A DNA stretch of 27,311 nt from Zoogloea sp. (GCA_016790385.1 JAEUNV010000229.1:1-27311); one strand, 5' to 3'; numbered from the stretch's first letter, positions 1 to 8,553 are shown. Made by a program: numbers and translations. Notes: generated from the letters alone by a model not told the origin.

Positions 1-3000
1 TGTCGGTCAGGGAGCCCAGCCCGGTGCTGACGTTGTAGCTCTCCACCAGGCTGTCGTCGCTGGCCCGGTAGAGGCTGACGATGCCGGAGCCGGGGCGCAC
101 ATTGCGATCGAAGCTCAGGCTCAGGTTGGCATCGACGGCGACGCCGGTGGCGTTGTCGGCGGGGCTGCTGCCGGTAAGCAGGGGCGCCGTGGCGGCCACG
201 ATTGTCATGCTGCGCAGGGCGTGCTGGCCACCAACTTCGGCATCGAGGGTGTAGGTGCCGGCGGGGAGTCCGGTGGTGGGGGTGCTCCATCCGCCGCTGC
301 CGGCGTCGGCCGGGACGCTGAAGCTGGCGACGACGATGTCGCTGGCATCCTTGATGAGTACATTGACGGTGGCACCCGGGGTGGCCGTGCCCTGGATGGA
401 GATACTGTCGTCCCGGGTGATGAAGTCAGCCACTTCGCCGGTGTCCTCGCTGATGGCGTCGATGGACACCACGGCGTTGCGGACGTGGTTGATGGTGGCC
501 GTATCAGCGTAGGCATTGCCGCCATCGTCGGTGTGGGTGGCGGTGACGGTGATGGGGCCGGCCGCCAGTGACGAGAGGTTGAGGCTGGCCAGGGACCAGC
601 TGTTGCCGCTGACCGTGGCGGTGTCGTAGAGGGTGGTGACCCCATCGGTGATGGCCACGCTGAGGGTCTTGCCGTCGGCGAGGCCGGTGGTGATGCCGCG
701 CACCACCACGCTGTCGTCTTCGGTGGCGTCGAGGACGCCGTCGGGGGTGCCGCTCCAGTCGAGGGGCTCGCTCACGGTCACGGTGGGCGCGTTGGCGTCG
801 ATGACGAGGGGACGTGCAGCCGAGGCACTGTTGCCGGCCGGGTCGGTGGCGGTGGCGACGAGGCCCAGGGTGCTGCCGGGCGGGTAGCTTTGGGTGGGGC
901 CGCTGCCGCCATTGGCGCCCGGGTTGGCGGTGTCCACGCGCCAGGTGCCATCGGGCTGGACGATGGCGGTGTAGAGGTAGGTGGGGCCGCCAGGGATGTT
1001 GTCCGGGTCAATCTCGAGGGTGATGGTGCTGCCGGCCGCGAGGTCGGTGGTGCCGGTGATGAGGGGCTGGTCGGTGGGGGTGCGGTTGCCCGAGGTGAAG
1101 GCGATTTCGGGCGGGGTGTGATCGATGTTCAGGGTCTGGTTGTCGATGCCTTGATTGCCGGCCGGGTCGGTGGCGGTGGCGCGCACTGGCGTGATGCCGC
1201 CGAGGCCACCTTCGGGGAGGGCGCCGCTGGTGGGGGCGAGGCTGCCGGTGTCCACCGTCCAGCTGCCATCGGGGGCAATGGTGGTCTGGTAGATCAGGTC
1301 GTAGCTGCTGTTGTTGTCGCTGTCGATCTCGAGGGTCAGCAGGGTGCCGGCGGGCATGCCGCTCGTGCTGCCGCTGATCACCGGGGTGGTGTCGCCGGTC
1401 AGGATGGAGGGGCCGCCGGTGATGTCCACGGTGGCGACGGTGTCGATGACAAGCTCCTGGGTGCTCAGGTCGGTGCGGCTGTCGGGGCCGCTGCGGCTGA
1501 CCGTGGCCGTCACGTGGTAGGTGCCATCCGGCAGGGGCAGGGTGGTCAGGGACCAGGTGTTGCCCGTGATGCTGAGGTTGCCGTTGCCGACCGAATACGT
1601 GGTGCCGTTGATGAGGACGGCGAGGGTGTCGCCGGGCAGGTTGGTCCAGGTTCCGGTGACCGTGGCGGTGCTGCTGTTCGACAGGCTCGGGGTGACGGCG
1701 GGGATATCGAGGGCGGTGACGGTGGTGCTGTTGCCGTAGGCGTTGGTGGCAGTGGCGGTGATGCGCGCCCAGGGGGTCAGGCCGTCGGCGGGCAGGCTGC
1801 CCGACGTCGGGGTGGCGCTGGCGGTGTCCACCGACCAGGTTCCGTCGTTTCGGGCCGTGGCGGCGTAGCTGAGGCTGTTGGCGGTGCCGGGGTCGTTGTC
1901 GGGGTCGATGCTCACCACGATGGGGGCGCCGGCCGGCAGGTTGGTGGTGCCGGTGATGACCGGGCTGCGGCTGGTCGCCAGGGCGTCGGCGTTGATGGTG
2001 AGGCTGGGGGCCGCGGCAGCCACCGTGGTGTTGAAGGGCTGGGTGGCGCTGGCGTCAGCGTTGCCGCGGCCGGTGCTGGTGCCGGTGGCAACGTGGCTGG
2101 CAACCGTGACACCGATGTCGCCGCTGCTGTCGGCGTCCGGGGTGACGACCAGGGTGTAGGTGTCGGCGTCGATGGTGCTGAAGCTGCCCTTGCTGCCGTT
2201 GGTCACCGTGATGTCATCAACGGTAAAACCGGAGACACCTTCGGAGAACTGGAAGGTGAATGTGACCGGGCCGGCGGCGCTGCCGGGCGTGTCGTCGGTG
2301 ATGTCCAGGGTGGGGGTGAGCAGGGACAGGGTGGGTAGGGCCACGTCACTGATGGTGATGGCCGGGGACGCGGAGGTGTCCTGGGCCGATGCGGTGACGG
2401 TGAGCTGCCCGTTCAGCAGGCTCTGGATTTGGGCCTTGCTGAGATTGACCGTCCAAGTGCCACCCGAGTAGCTGCCAGTGGCGGTGAAGTTGGCGCCGGT
2501 GCCGGCGTCGCCGTCGTCCACGGCCAGGGTGACGGTGCCCGAGCCGGCGAGGGTGGTGGTGCCGGTGATGGCAAGGCCGGAGCCGATCTCGTTGACGGTG
2601 ATGGTGTTGTCGCCGGCGATGGTGCCGATGGCGATCGAGGAGGTGACAGCGTTGGCGGCCACGTATTGGGTGACCTGGGCCGTGCCGACGATGTTCTTGG
2701 CGACATCGGTGGCGGGCGCGGTGGTGGGCGCCACGCGAATGATGATGTTGCCTGAAGCGCCCGAAACCAGGTTGCCGCTGGTGGTCACGCTCCAGTCGCC
2801 GTTGGCGTTGGTGGTGGCGGTCCAGGTGCCCACCGTGGTGGTGTCGGTGTCATTGCGGATGGTGATGGTCAGGCCGGTGTTGGCCAGTTCGCTGCCGCCG
2901 TAGAGCACGCCACCATTCTTTTTGATTTCGCTGGGGTTGGTGATGAAGATCCGCGGGGCGATGGCGTCGTGGGTGTAGCTGGTATTGGTGGTGCTGACGC

Positions 3001-6000
3001 TGGTGCCGCTGAGGCTCGCGGTGAGGGTGAGGGTGGTGCTGTCGAGGCTGCCGATGTCGCTGGTGCTGAGAGACCAGTGGCCGCCGCCGTCCACAGGGAT
3101 GGCAGCGTAGTCGAAGCTGTTGCCGTTGGCGTCGGTGATGACGAGGTGCACCGTGAAGCCGACCGCGGCCGTGCCGCTGATGGTCACGGCGTTATCCTCG
3201 GTCATGTTGATGTAGGTGTCGGCGTTGTTGACCTGGGCGTTGGCATCCGTCACCGCCGTGCTGGTGACACTGACTATGGTGATGGTGGGGGTGCTGATGG
3301 TGAGCACCTGGGTGTCCTCGGCCTGGCTGTTGGCGTCGGTGGCGCGCACGCCCGTGGGGCCGATGAACCCGCCGGTGGGCACCGTGCCGGAGATCGGGGT
3401 GGCGCTGCCGGTGTCCAGGGTCCAGTTGCCACCGCCGTCGGGGGTGACCGAGTAGGTGACCGCGTCCGACAGGTTGCCGTCGTTGTTGGGGTCGAGCCGG
3501 ATGATGACGTAGCCGCCGGCGTTGGCCGAGCTGCCGGTGAGGACGGGCGTGGTGTCGCTGCCGCTGGCGGTGGCGCCGCCGCTGATGTCGACGCTGACGG
3601 TCGGGGGAGCGTTGCTGATGGTGAGCTCGCCGGTGGTGGTGTCGCTGACGCTGCTGCCACGGCTCACTGTGGCAATCACTTCGTAGGGGGTGGCGCTGGG
3701 GCTGAGGGCGTTGGTGACGCTGACCGACCAGGTGTTGCCGGTTACGCTGGGGGTGTAGGCCACGCCATCAACGCTAACCGTGAGGGTGTCGCCGGCGAGG
3801 TTGGTCCAGGTGCCGGTGACGACCGGGGTGGTGTTGCTGGTGGTTTGGGCGTTGACGGTGGGTGGGTTGAGCTCTACCGCGCTGGCGGTGTTGCCGGCGG
3901 CGTCGGTGGCGCTGGCGGTGACCTTGCTGTAGCTCACCAGACCACCGGGTGGCAGGCTTCCGGATACCGGCGCGGTGGCGGAAAGGTCGAGGGACCACAG
4001 GCCGCCGGCCGCAACAACCCGGTAGATCAGGTTGTTGGTGGTGCCCGGGTCGTTGTCGGGGTCGATGGTGACGGTGATCAGGCTGCCATCGGGCAGGTCG
4101 GTGGTGCCCTGTAGCGTGGGCGTGCCCGACAGGGCCGTGGCCGGCGAGGCGATGGTGATCTGGGGCGGCAGGGTGTCGAAGGCCTGGGTGGCACTGCCGG
4201 CGGCGGTGGGCAGGTTGCCCACCAGGCTGCGGGCGGCGTCGGTGCCTACATCCACCTGGATGGTGCCGCTGGCGGTACCGGCGGCAGGGGTGACGACCAG
4301 GGTGTAGGTGTCGGCGTCCAGCTGGCTGAACAGGCCAGCACTGCCACCGCTCACGCTGATGTCGTCCACGGTGAAGCCGGTGACACCCTCGGAGAACTGG
4401 AAGGTGAAGGTGACCGGGCCGTTGGCGATGCCGGGAGCGTTGTCGGTGATGTCGAGGCGGGTCGAGGCGGCAACGGGGGCGCTGGCCGTCATCTCGGCGG
4501 TGAATGCGCCCAGGGCGGCAAAGGTGGCGTTCTTGTCGTAAGCGGCGCCCACGCCGTTGAGGTCGCCGTTGATGGGGCCGGGTTGGGTCTGGGTAAAGGA
4601 AACGTAGCGGACGGCTGTGTCCTTGGTGAAGCCGGGCAGGCCTGCGGCGCCGCGCGGGCCATAGACACCGCTGCGGTCTACCGGAGAGGGTTTGGCGAGC
4701 ACCGCGGCGATATCGGCCAGGGGCACGCGCCAGCTGATGAAGACGTCACGCTTGCCGTCGCCGGTGAGGTCGGTGGCGGTGCCCGTGGCCGGGTTGACGG
4801 TGGAGGGGCCGTAGTGGGGGTCGTTCACTGCCGAGACCGCGTCCACCGAGTAGTTGGACGGGCTGAAGGCATACACGCCGTTATTGGGCAGCCAGCCGGT
4901 GGGCAGGGGCGATGTGCTGGTGGTGTTGGGGGAAATGTTGGCCCCCGTACCCGGATCGAGCAGGCGCACGGCGCGGGTGTTGTTGCGGCCGTCCACCGAC
5001 ATGAAGAGGTCGACCCGCCCGTCACCGTTGGCGTCCATGCCGACGATGGCAACACCGGAGAAGTCGGTGTCGCTGGTGGGGTTGTCGATGCGCATGCGGA
5101 AATACAGGTAATCGTCGGCGGTGCCGGCCGTGCCGTTGTCGCTGTAGGCCGTGTAGAGGGAGCCGTGGGTGGTGTCACCGATGATGTCGGTGTCGGCGGC
5201 GCCGGCCTGGCTGTCAGCGTCCGGATCGCGCATGGCGCCAAACATGATGGCGGTCCAGCCGCTGGCACCCGACAGGCTTACGGTGGCCAGGCGGGCGTCG
5301 TAGGCCTCAATGCCCGCGGCGGTCAGGAAGATGTCCGTTTCGATCGGGCCGGAGGCGTACTCCAGCTGCCAGTCGCCCCCGTGGGCGGCAGCGCCGGTGG
5401 TGTCGCTGGAGGCGGCGACGTCGGCGCCGGTGGCGGTGGAGAGCTGATCGGCCAGGGTGCGGCCCTGGGTGCCCGCCGCCACGTCGCAGCCGTAGATCAG
5501 GATGTCGGCGGTGCTGGCGAGGTGGGCGCGCCAGCTGGCCACCTCGGCGTTACGCTCGCTGAGGGTGTCGGTGTCGAGGGGCGTGTTGCCCAGGATGATC
5601 AGGCCGTCGGCGCCATGGGACACCAGGTGAAGGGCGGTGATGCCGCTGCGCCCGCTGAGCACAGCGTTGATCTGGTCGAGGCCGTCCCGCTCCGGGTCGA
5701 GCAGGACGACTTCCACCCCCGCCCGCACATTACCGGCGAGCTTCTGCCAGTCGGGCGTGGAGGTGGTGATGAAGACGATCTCGGTGGCTTGGGGCGTGCT
5801 CGGGGGAGCGTCGGTGGCGGGCTCGGAGGTGCTGTCCCGGGTTTCCCGGGTGCTGGCGTCTGCCGCTGCGGCGTCCAGGGCGACCTGGGCTGCCGTATCG
5901 ACGGCTGCTCCATCGAACATCAGGCGGGGTTCAAGCGCCATGGGGCGCAGGGGCGCGCGCTTGATGGGCTGGCGGGAACGGGGAAGGACGAACCTGGGCA

Positions 6001-6001
6001 T
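1..6001 (-). CDS. Giant LEPR/DUF4347 Ig-like repeat surface protein (C-terminus beyond window)
   Basis: The frame is open from an ATG at 6001 to the left edge, giving 2000 visible residues. CAGGAG lies 8 bases before the start. There is no classical signal peptide: a basic N-terminus leads into ALEPRLMFDGAA at 22-33, an LEPR-type motif seen on other giant surface proteins. A DUF4347 domain follows at about 72-230, with LHLVSHG (His129) and IYGCDVA (Cys172). Residues about 240-500 are an unassigned region with two calcium-loop-like motifs, DANGDGRVD and DLTGDGKRD. From about 515 the protein is Ig-like modules (FTFQFSEGV-type and DPDNDPG-type), including a duplicated block, and the visible end resembles a Big_5 Ig-like domain. 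Cys172 is the only cysteine visible. The likely role is a secreted adhesin or biofilm protein exported with the two genes before it. That role is inference; the export signal and any RTX repeats would lie outside the window. Confidence 0.9.
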   Translation of the reverse strand, partial: MPRFVLPRSRQPIKRAPLRPMALEPRLMFDGAAVDTAAQVALDAAAADASTRETRDSTSEPATDAPPSTPQATEIVFITTSTPDWQKLAGNVRAGVEVVLLDPERDGLDQINAVLSGRSGITALHLVSHGADGLIILGNTPLDTDTLSERNAEVASWRAHLASTADILIYGCDVAAGTQGRTLADQLSTATGADVAASSDTTGAAAHGGDWQLEYASGPIETDIFLTAAGIEAYDARLATVSLSGASGWTAIMFGAMRDPDADSQAGAADTDIIGDTTHGSLYTAYSDNGTAGTADDYLYFRMRIDNPTSDTDFSGVAIVGMDANGDGRVDLFMSVDGRNNTRAVRLLDPGTGANISPNTTSTSPLPTGWLPNNGVYAFSPSNYSVDAVSAVNDPHYGPSTVNPATGTATDLTGDGKRDVFISWRVPLADIAAVLAKPSPVDRSGVYGPRGAAGLPGFTKDTAVRYVSFTQTQPGPINGDLNGVGAAYDKNATFAALGAFTAEMTASAPVAASTRLDITDNAPGIANGPVTFTFQFSEGVTGFTVDDISVSGGSAGLFSQLDADTYTLVVTPAAGTASGTIQVDVGTDAARSLVGNLPTAAGSATQAFDTLPPQITIASPATALSGTPTLQGTTDLPDGSLITVTIDPDNDPGTTNNLIYRVVAAGGLWSLDLSATAPVSGSLPPGGLVSYSKVTASATDAAGNTASAVELNPPTVNAQTTSNTTPVVTGTWTNLAGDTLTVSVDGVAYTPSVTGNTWSVSVTNALSPSATPYEVIATVSRGSSVSDTTTGELTISNAPPTVSVDISGGATASGSDTTPVLTGSSANAGGYVIIRLDPNNDGNLSDAVTYSVTPDGGGNWTLDTGSATPISGTVPTGGFIGPTGVRATDANSQAEDTQVLTISTPTITIVSVTSTAVTDANAQVNNADTYINMTEDNAVTISGTAAVGFTVHLVITDANGNSFDYAAIPVDGGGHWSLSTSDIGSLDSTTLTLTASLSGTSVSTTNTSYTHDAIAPRIFITNPSEIKKNGGVLYGGSELANTGLTITIRNDTDTTTVGTWTATTNANGDWSVTTSGNLVSGASGNIIIRVAPTTAPATDVAKNIVGTAQVTQYVAANAVTSSIAIGTIAGDNTITVNEIGSGLAITGTTTLAGSGTVTLAVDDGDAGTGANFTATGSYSGGTWTVNLSKAQIQSLLNGQLTVTASAQDTSASPAITISDVALPTLSLLTPTLDITDDTPGSAAGPVTFTFQFSEGVSGFTVDDITVTNGSKGSFSTIDADTYTLVVTPDADSSGDIGVTVASHVATGTSTGRGNADASATQPFNTTVAAAAPSLTINADALATSRSPVITGTTNLPAGAPIVVSIDPDNDPGTANSLSYAATARNDGTWSVDTASATPTSGSLPADGLTPWARITATATNAYGNSTTVTALDIPAVTPSLSNSSTATVTGTWTNLPGDTLAVLINGTTYSVGNGNLSITGNTWSLTTLPLPDGTYHVTATVSRSGPDSRTDLSTQELVIDTVATVDITGGPSILTGDTTPVISGSTSGMPAGTLLTLEIDSDNNSSYDLIYQTTIAPDGSWTVDTGSLAPTSGALPEGGLGGITPVRATATDPAGNQGIDNQTLNIDHTPPEIAFTSGNRTPTDQPLITGTTDLAAGSTITLEIDPDNIPGGPTYLYTAIVQPDGTWRVDTANPGANGGSGPTQSYPPGSTLGLVATATDPAGNSASAARPLVIDANAPTVTVSEPLDWSGTPDGVLDATEDDSVVVRGITTGLADGKTLSVAITDGVTTLYDTATVSGNSWSLASLNLSSLAAGPITVTATHTDDGGNAYADTATINHVRNAVVSIDAISEDTGEVADFITRDDSISIQGTATPGATVNVLIKDASDIVVASFSVPADAGSGGWSTPTTGLPAGTYTLDAEVGGQHALRSMTIVAATAPLLTGSSPADNATGVAVDANLSLSFDRNVRPGSGIVSLYRASDDSLVESYNVSTGLGSLTD
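1130..2309 (-). repeat. Internal duplicated Ig-like supermodule, copy 2
   Basis: This is the second copy of the four-module block, starting at LDITDDTPG. The modules FTFQFSEGVSGF, DPDNDPGTA, TGTWTNLPGDTL and DTTPVISGST occur in the same order as in copy 1. Protein similarity is highest in the first module and falls off towards the last. That suggests an old block duplication followed by divergence, not a recent slippage event. Boundaries are approximate. Confidence 0.75.
3300..4456 (-). repeat. Internal duplicated Ig-like supermodule, copy 1
   Basis: This block starts at LDITDNAPG and contains, in order, an FTFQFSEGVTGF module, a DPDNDPGTT module, a TGTWTNLAGDTL module and a DTTPVLTGSS module. 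The same order recurs in copy 2. The plus-strand string ggagaactggaaggtga at 4391 recurs at 2243, and tcgttgtcggggtcgatg at 4050 recurs at 1893. These in-frame offsets of 2148 and 2157 bases differ by only three codons. Boundaries are approximate. Confidence 0.75.
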
Positions 6002-6031
6002 GACTGCGCTCCTGACGGAATTCTGGGGGCG

Positions 6032-6048
6032 GGCCCGCTCAGCGGGCC
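6032..6048 (-). terminator. GC hairpin enclosing the adaptor stop codon
   Basis: Arms GGCCCGC (6032-6038) and GCGGGCC (6042-6048) flank a three-base loop that is exactly the TGA stop of the adaptor gene on the minus strand. There is no T-run after it. It lies about 30 bases before the start of the giant gene, so it could act as an attenuator or RNA-stability element. It is not an obvious intrinsic terminator. Confidence 0.5.
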
Positions 6049-6815
6049 GGCGGGGCGAGCAGCACGCGGCCGCTCATGCCGGCGATCAGCTCTGGAAAGT
6101 GGCCGTCAATCACTGCGGCAACGGTGACGGACTGGCTGACCGGATCGATGCGGGCACCAAGTCGGGTGACCCTGGCCGGGTAGCTCTGGCCGTTTTCATC
6201 AATGGCGACCTTGAAGCCCTGGCCCACCTTGAGCCAGGCCAGCCACTTGGACGGCACGATGAAGTCCAGGTCGAGGCTGCTGTCGTCGAGGATCTCGAGG
6301 AGCGCCTGCCCGGGCTGCACGAACTGCTGCTCGCGGGCTTTCTGTTCGGCGACGCGGCCCGAGAAGGGCGCAGTGATGCGACATTTGGCGAGGGTGGCGT
6401 TGGCGTAGTCGAGCTCGGCCCGGGCCTTGAGTGTGCTCTGCTCAGAGGTGGCGTACTCGAGCTTGCCAACGGCGTCGAGTTCCTGGAGGCGCTTGTTGAC
6501 CGCGTGGGTCTTTTGGGCGCCGTCGAGTTCGGCCTGGGCGCGGGCACGTTGGGCCTGTTGCAGGGAGCAGTCGAGGCTGACCAGCATCTGCCCCGATTTG
6601 AACGACTGGCCGGGCTTGACCGTGATGCGGCTGATCTTGGCGCCGATCTCGGCGGCCAGGGTGGTGTAGTTGCGGGGCGCCAGCTGGGCGCGGATGTCCT
6701 GCTGCTCGAGCGACAGGGCCGCCGGCTTGGCCGGGGCCGGCCGGGGCGGCGGCGGGGTCTGGGCGATGGCAGCGCCGCTGACGAGCAGGGCGGCAACCCA
6801 TGCGTGGCGCCTCAT
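6039..6815 (-). CDS. Short periplasmic adaptor (membrane fusion protein)
   Basis: This 258-residue protein has a signal peptide (about 1-19, ending AIAQ) and a proline-rich stretch. A first lipoyl half-motif at about 52-83 (KISRITVKPGQSFKSGQML) is followed by an alpha-hairpin (about 84-143) and a second lipoyl half (CRITAPFSGRVAE, 145-157). A beta-barrel region runs to the end. It resembles RND/HlyD-type adaptors but is much shorter than the usual 350-400 residues and ends where a membrane-proximal domain would begin. Cys83 and Cys145 sit at the two ends of the hairpin and could form a disulfide. The start overlaps the outer membrane factor gene by ATGA, and the giant surface protein starts 37 bases downstream. 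It probably bridges an inner membrane transporter to the outer membrane factor. That transporter is not visible here. Confidence 0.88.
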   Translation of the reverse strand: MRRHAWVAALLVSGAAIAQTPPPPRPAPAKPAALSLEQQDIRAQLAPRNYTTLAAEIGAKISRITVKPGQSFKSGQMLVSLDCSLQQAQRARAQAELDGAQKTHAVNKRLQELDAVGKLEYATSEQSTLKARAELDYANATLAKCRITAPFSGRVAEQKAREQQFVQPGQALLEILDDSSLDLDFIVPSKWLAWLKVGQGFKVAIDENGQSYPARVTRLGARIDPVSQSVTVAAVIDGHFPELIAGMSGRVLLAPPAR

Positions 6816-8365
6816 TGGGTGCCTGCTTCTGTCGCGGCGGCCAGGGGGGCGGGCAGCCTGAAGCTCTGCCAGTCCTGGAGCGAGCGGTCCATCTGCCGGG
6901 TCAGATCCTCAAGGGAGATGTCGTTGAGGCTGGCGACATCGGGCTCGAGACCCAGGGTGGTTTGCAGGCGCCCGGAGGCGGCGTGCATGTTGGAGAGCGC
7001 CTGGTAGCGGCGGAGCAGGGACAGGATGGCGGTGGTGCGGCTGGAAATCTGGTACAGGCGGCCGTCCTTTTCGGCGGCGGCGGTGGCGTGGGCGAGTTTG
7101 TACATGCGGCTGTCCACCCCCCAGATGCTGTCGGCCCGGTGGTACTGGAGGCGGGCGCCCTCGTATTGGTGCAGGGCCAGATGCACCTGGGTGACAACCG
7201 CCATCTGCACGGCCATGCGGCGGAACTCGGTGAGCTGTTCGCCCTTCTCGGAGAGATCTTTGACGGCCGGTGCCGACAGCAGGTTGAAGAGGTTCCAGCT
7301 GACCCGGACGCCGCCTTCGCGCCAGTCGTTGTTGATGAGGTAGCTGTTGGTGTCGCCCCGGTAGCCGTAGTTGAAGCTCACGCCAGGCAGCAGCTTGAGC
7401 AGGCTCTTGCGGGTTTCGGCGGCGGCGATGCGCACGTTGTAATGCTGCTCACGCAGATCGGCGTTGTTGCTGATGGCGATCTCCTCGAGCCGTTCGGCCG
7501 GTGTGTTGATGGGTGCCAGGGCCAGATCTCCGGTGGGTTCCACCAGGGTGTATTCCTGGCCGGGGGGCAGGTTGAGGAGCCCGGTCAGCTCAACTCGGGC
7601 GAGGGACAGCTCCTGCTCGATGCTTTCGAGGGTGCGCAGGTTTTCCAGCAGGGCGCGCTGGTAGCGTAGGGCCTCGGCGGGGGACTTGACCCGCTCGCTC
7701 TCGAGAATCTCGGCTTTCTTGAGGGCGTCCTCGGCTTCGGTGAGGGTTGCGCGTACCTCATCCCGCAGCTTCTGGGCGCTGACGGCACGCCAGTAGGTGG
7801 CCCGCACGGTCTGGATCAGCTGGTGGGTCGCCTTGCGCCGCCGTTCGGTGGCAATCAGCACCCGGTCGGCCTGCTGCATGGCGTTGTAATACGAGAGGCC
7901 GAAATCCAGGATGTTCCAGGCGATGCCGAACTCGGTCATCGTGTGGGACTTGTCGGAAGAGATGTAGGGGTTGGCCAGGGAAGGCTGGCCGGTGACGGAA
8001 TCCACCGCCCGGGCGACGTTGTAGCGGTCTCGGCTGCTGTAGTCGGCACCGGCCACGAGGCGGGGCAGCAGGTCGAAGCGGGCCACGTCGAGTTGACCCA
8101 CCGAATAGGCCTGCTCCATCAGGCGCATGCGGTGATCCAGGTTGTACTTGAGACCCCGGGCGATGGCCTCCGACAGGGTCAGGGGCCCCTTCAGGGGGGG
8201 CGTTTCGGCCGCACTCCGGGAGGCGTCGGCAGCCGCGGCTTGACGGATTTCCTCGGTGCCGAGAGGCTTGGGAGTGATGGCGCAGCCGCTGCCGACAAAT
8301 ACAGTGGCGAGGGCAAGACCGGCGGCGGACAATGAACTTTTGCGGAAGGAGGAAGTCCTGTTCAT
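6812..8365 (-). CDS. TolC-family outer membrane factor
   Basis: This 517-residue protein has the two-repeat layout of outer membrane efflux proteins. The first repeat begins near PLTLSEAIARGLKYN, and long amphipathic helices include a stretch around residues 190-260. The second half begins near PAERLEEIAISNNADLRE, followed by RGDTNSYLINNDWREGGVRV and WNLFNLLSAPAV beta-strand segments. The N-terminus carries a signal with cysteine 28 (VGSGC). This could be a lipidation site, but glycine at -3 is a poor lipobox residue. It is the first gene of the three-gene minus-strand operon and overlaps the adaptor by four bases. It would form the outer membrane exit channel. The family serves both drug efflux and type I secretion; the giant protein downstream favours secretion. 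No convincing Shine-Dalgarno sequence precedes the ATG. Confidence 0.9.
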   Translation of the reverse strand: MNRTSSFRKSSLSAAGLALATVFVGSGCAITPKPLGTEEIRQAAAADASRSAAETPPLKGPLTLSEAIARGLKYNLDHRMRLMEQAYSVGQLDVARFDLLPRLVAGADYSSRDRYNVARAVDSVTGQPSLANPYISSDKSHTMTEFGIAWNILDFGLSYYNAMQQADRVLIATERRRKATHQLIQTVRATYWRAVSAQKLRDEVRATLTEAEDALKKAEILESERVKSPAEALRYQRALLENLRTLESIEQELSLARVELTGLLNLPPGQEYTLVEPTGDLALAPINTPAERLEEIAISNNADLREQHYNVRIAAAETRKSLLKLLPGVSFNYGYRGDTNSYLINNDWREGGVRVSWNLFNLLSAPAVKDLSEKGEQLTEFRRMAVQMAVVTQVHLALHQYEGARLQYHRADSIWGVDSRMYKLAHATAAAEKDGRLYQISSRTTAILSLLRRYQALSNMHAASGRLQTTLGLEPDVASLNDISLEDLTRQMDRSLQDWQSFRLPAPLAAATEAGTQ

Positions 8366-8553
8366 GGCGTGTTTACGGGCTGGTGGTAGGGTAGATGGCT
8401 CCTGAACCCGCTCTCGCAGCCGATTTCCCGAGCCTTCTCATGAATTTCTCGTGGCTATTACGACGGCCCCGGAGCCTTCTTTAGTTGTTCTGGGCTACCG
8501 CAATGTCTGTGCCTTGCTAGCCATTCAATTCAGCCCGAAGTCATACTGCGCTT
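8366..8553. other. Divergent intergenic region
   Basis: These 188 bases separate the outer membrane factor gene (minus) from the recombinase-family gene (plus) and must hold both promoters. It is more AT-rich than its surroundings. I see no sigma-70 hexamer pair good enough to name, no FNR-type palindrome, and no sigma-54 element with correct spacing. Confidence 0.5.

Noticed and set aside
1..6001. CRISPR-like or short tandem DNA repeats in the repetitive gene
   Set aside because: The repetition is protein-domain repetition in frame with diverged codons; there are no uniform direct repeats with spacers.
890..6127. Long plus-strand open frames (890-2338, 2969-4114, 4583-6127) inside the giant gene
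   Set aside because: They are antisense shadows. Their products are low-complexity Gly/Ala/Val/Asp-rich text with no domain pattern, while the minus frame gives continuous Ig-like modules and a recognisable DUF4347.
8495..8530. Sigma-54-like TGGC...GC on the minus strand upstream of the outer membrane factor gene
   Set aside because: Only eight bases separate the GG and GC elements instead of the required ten.
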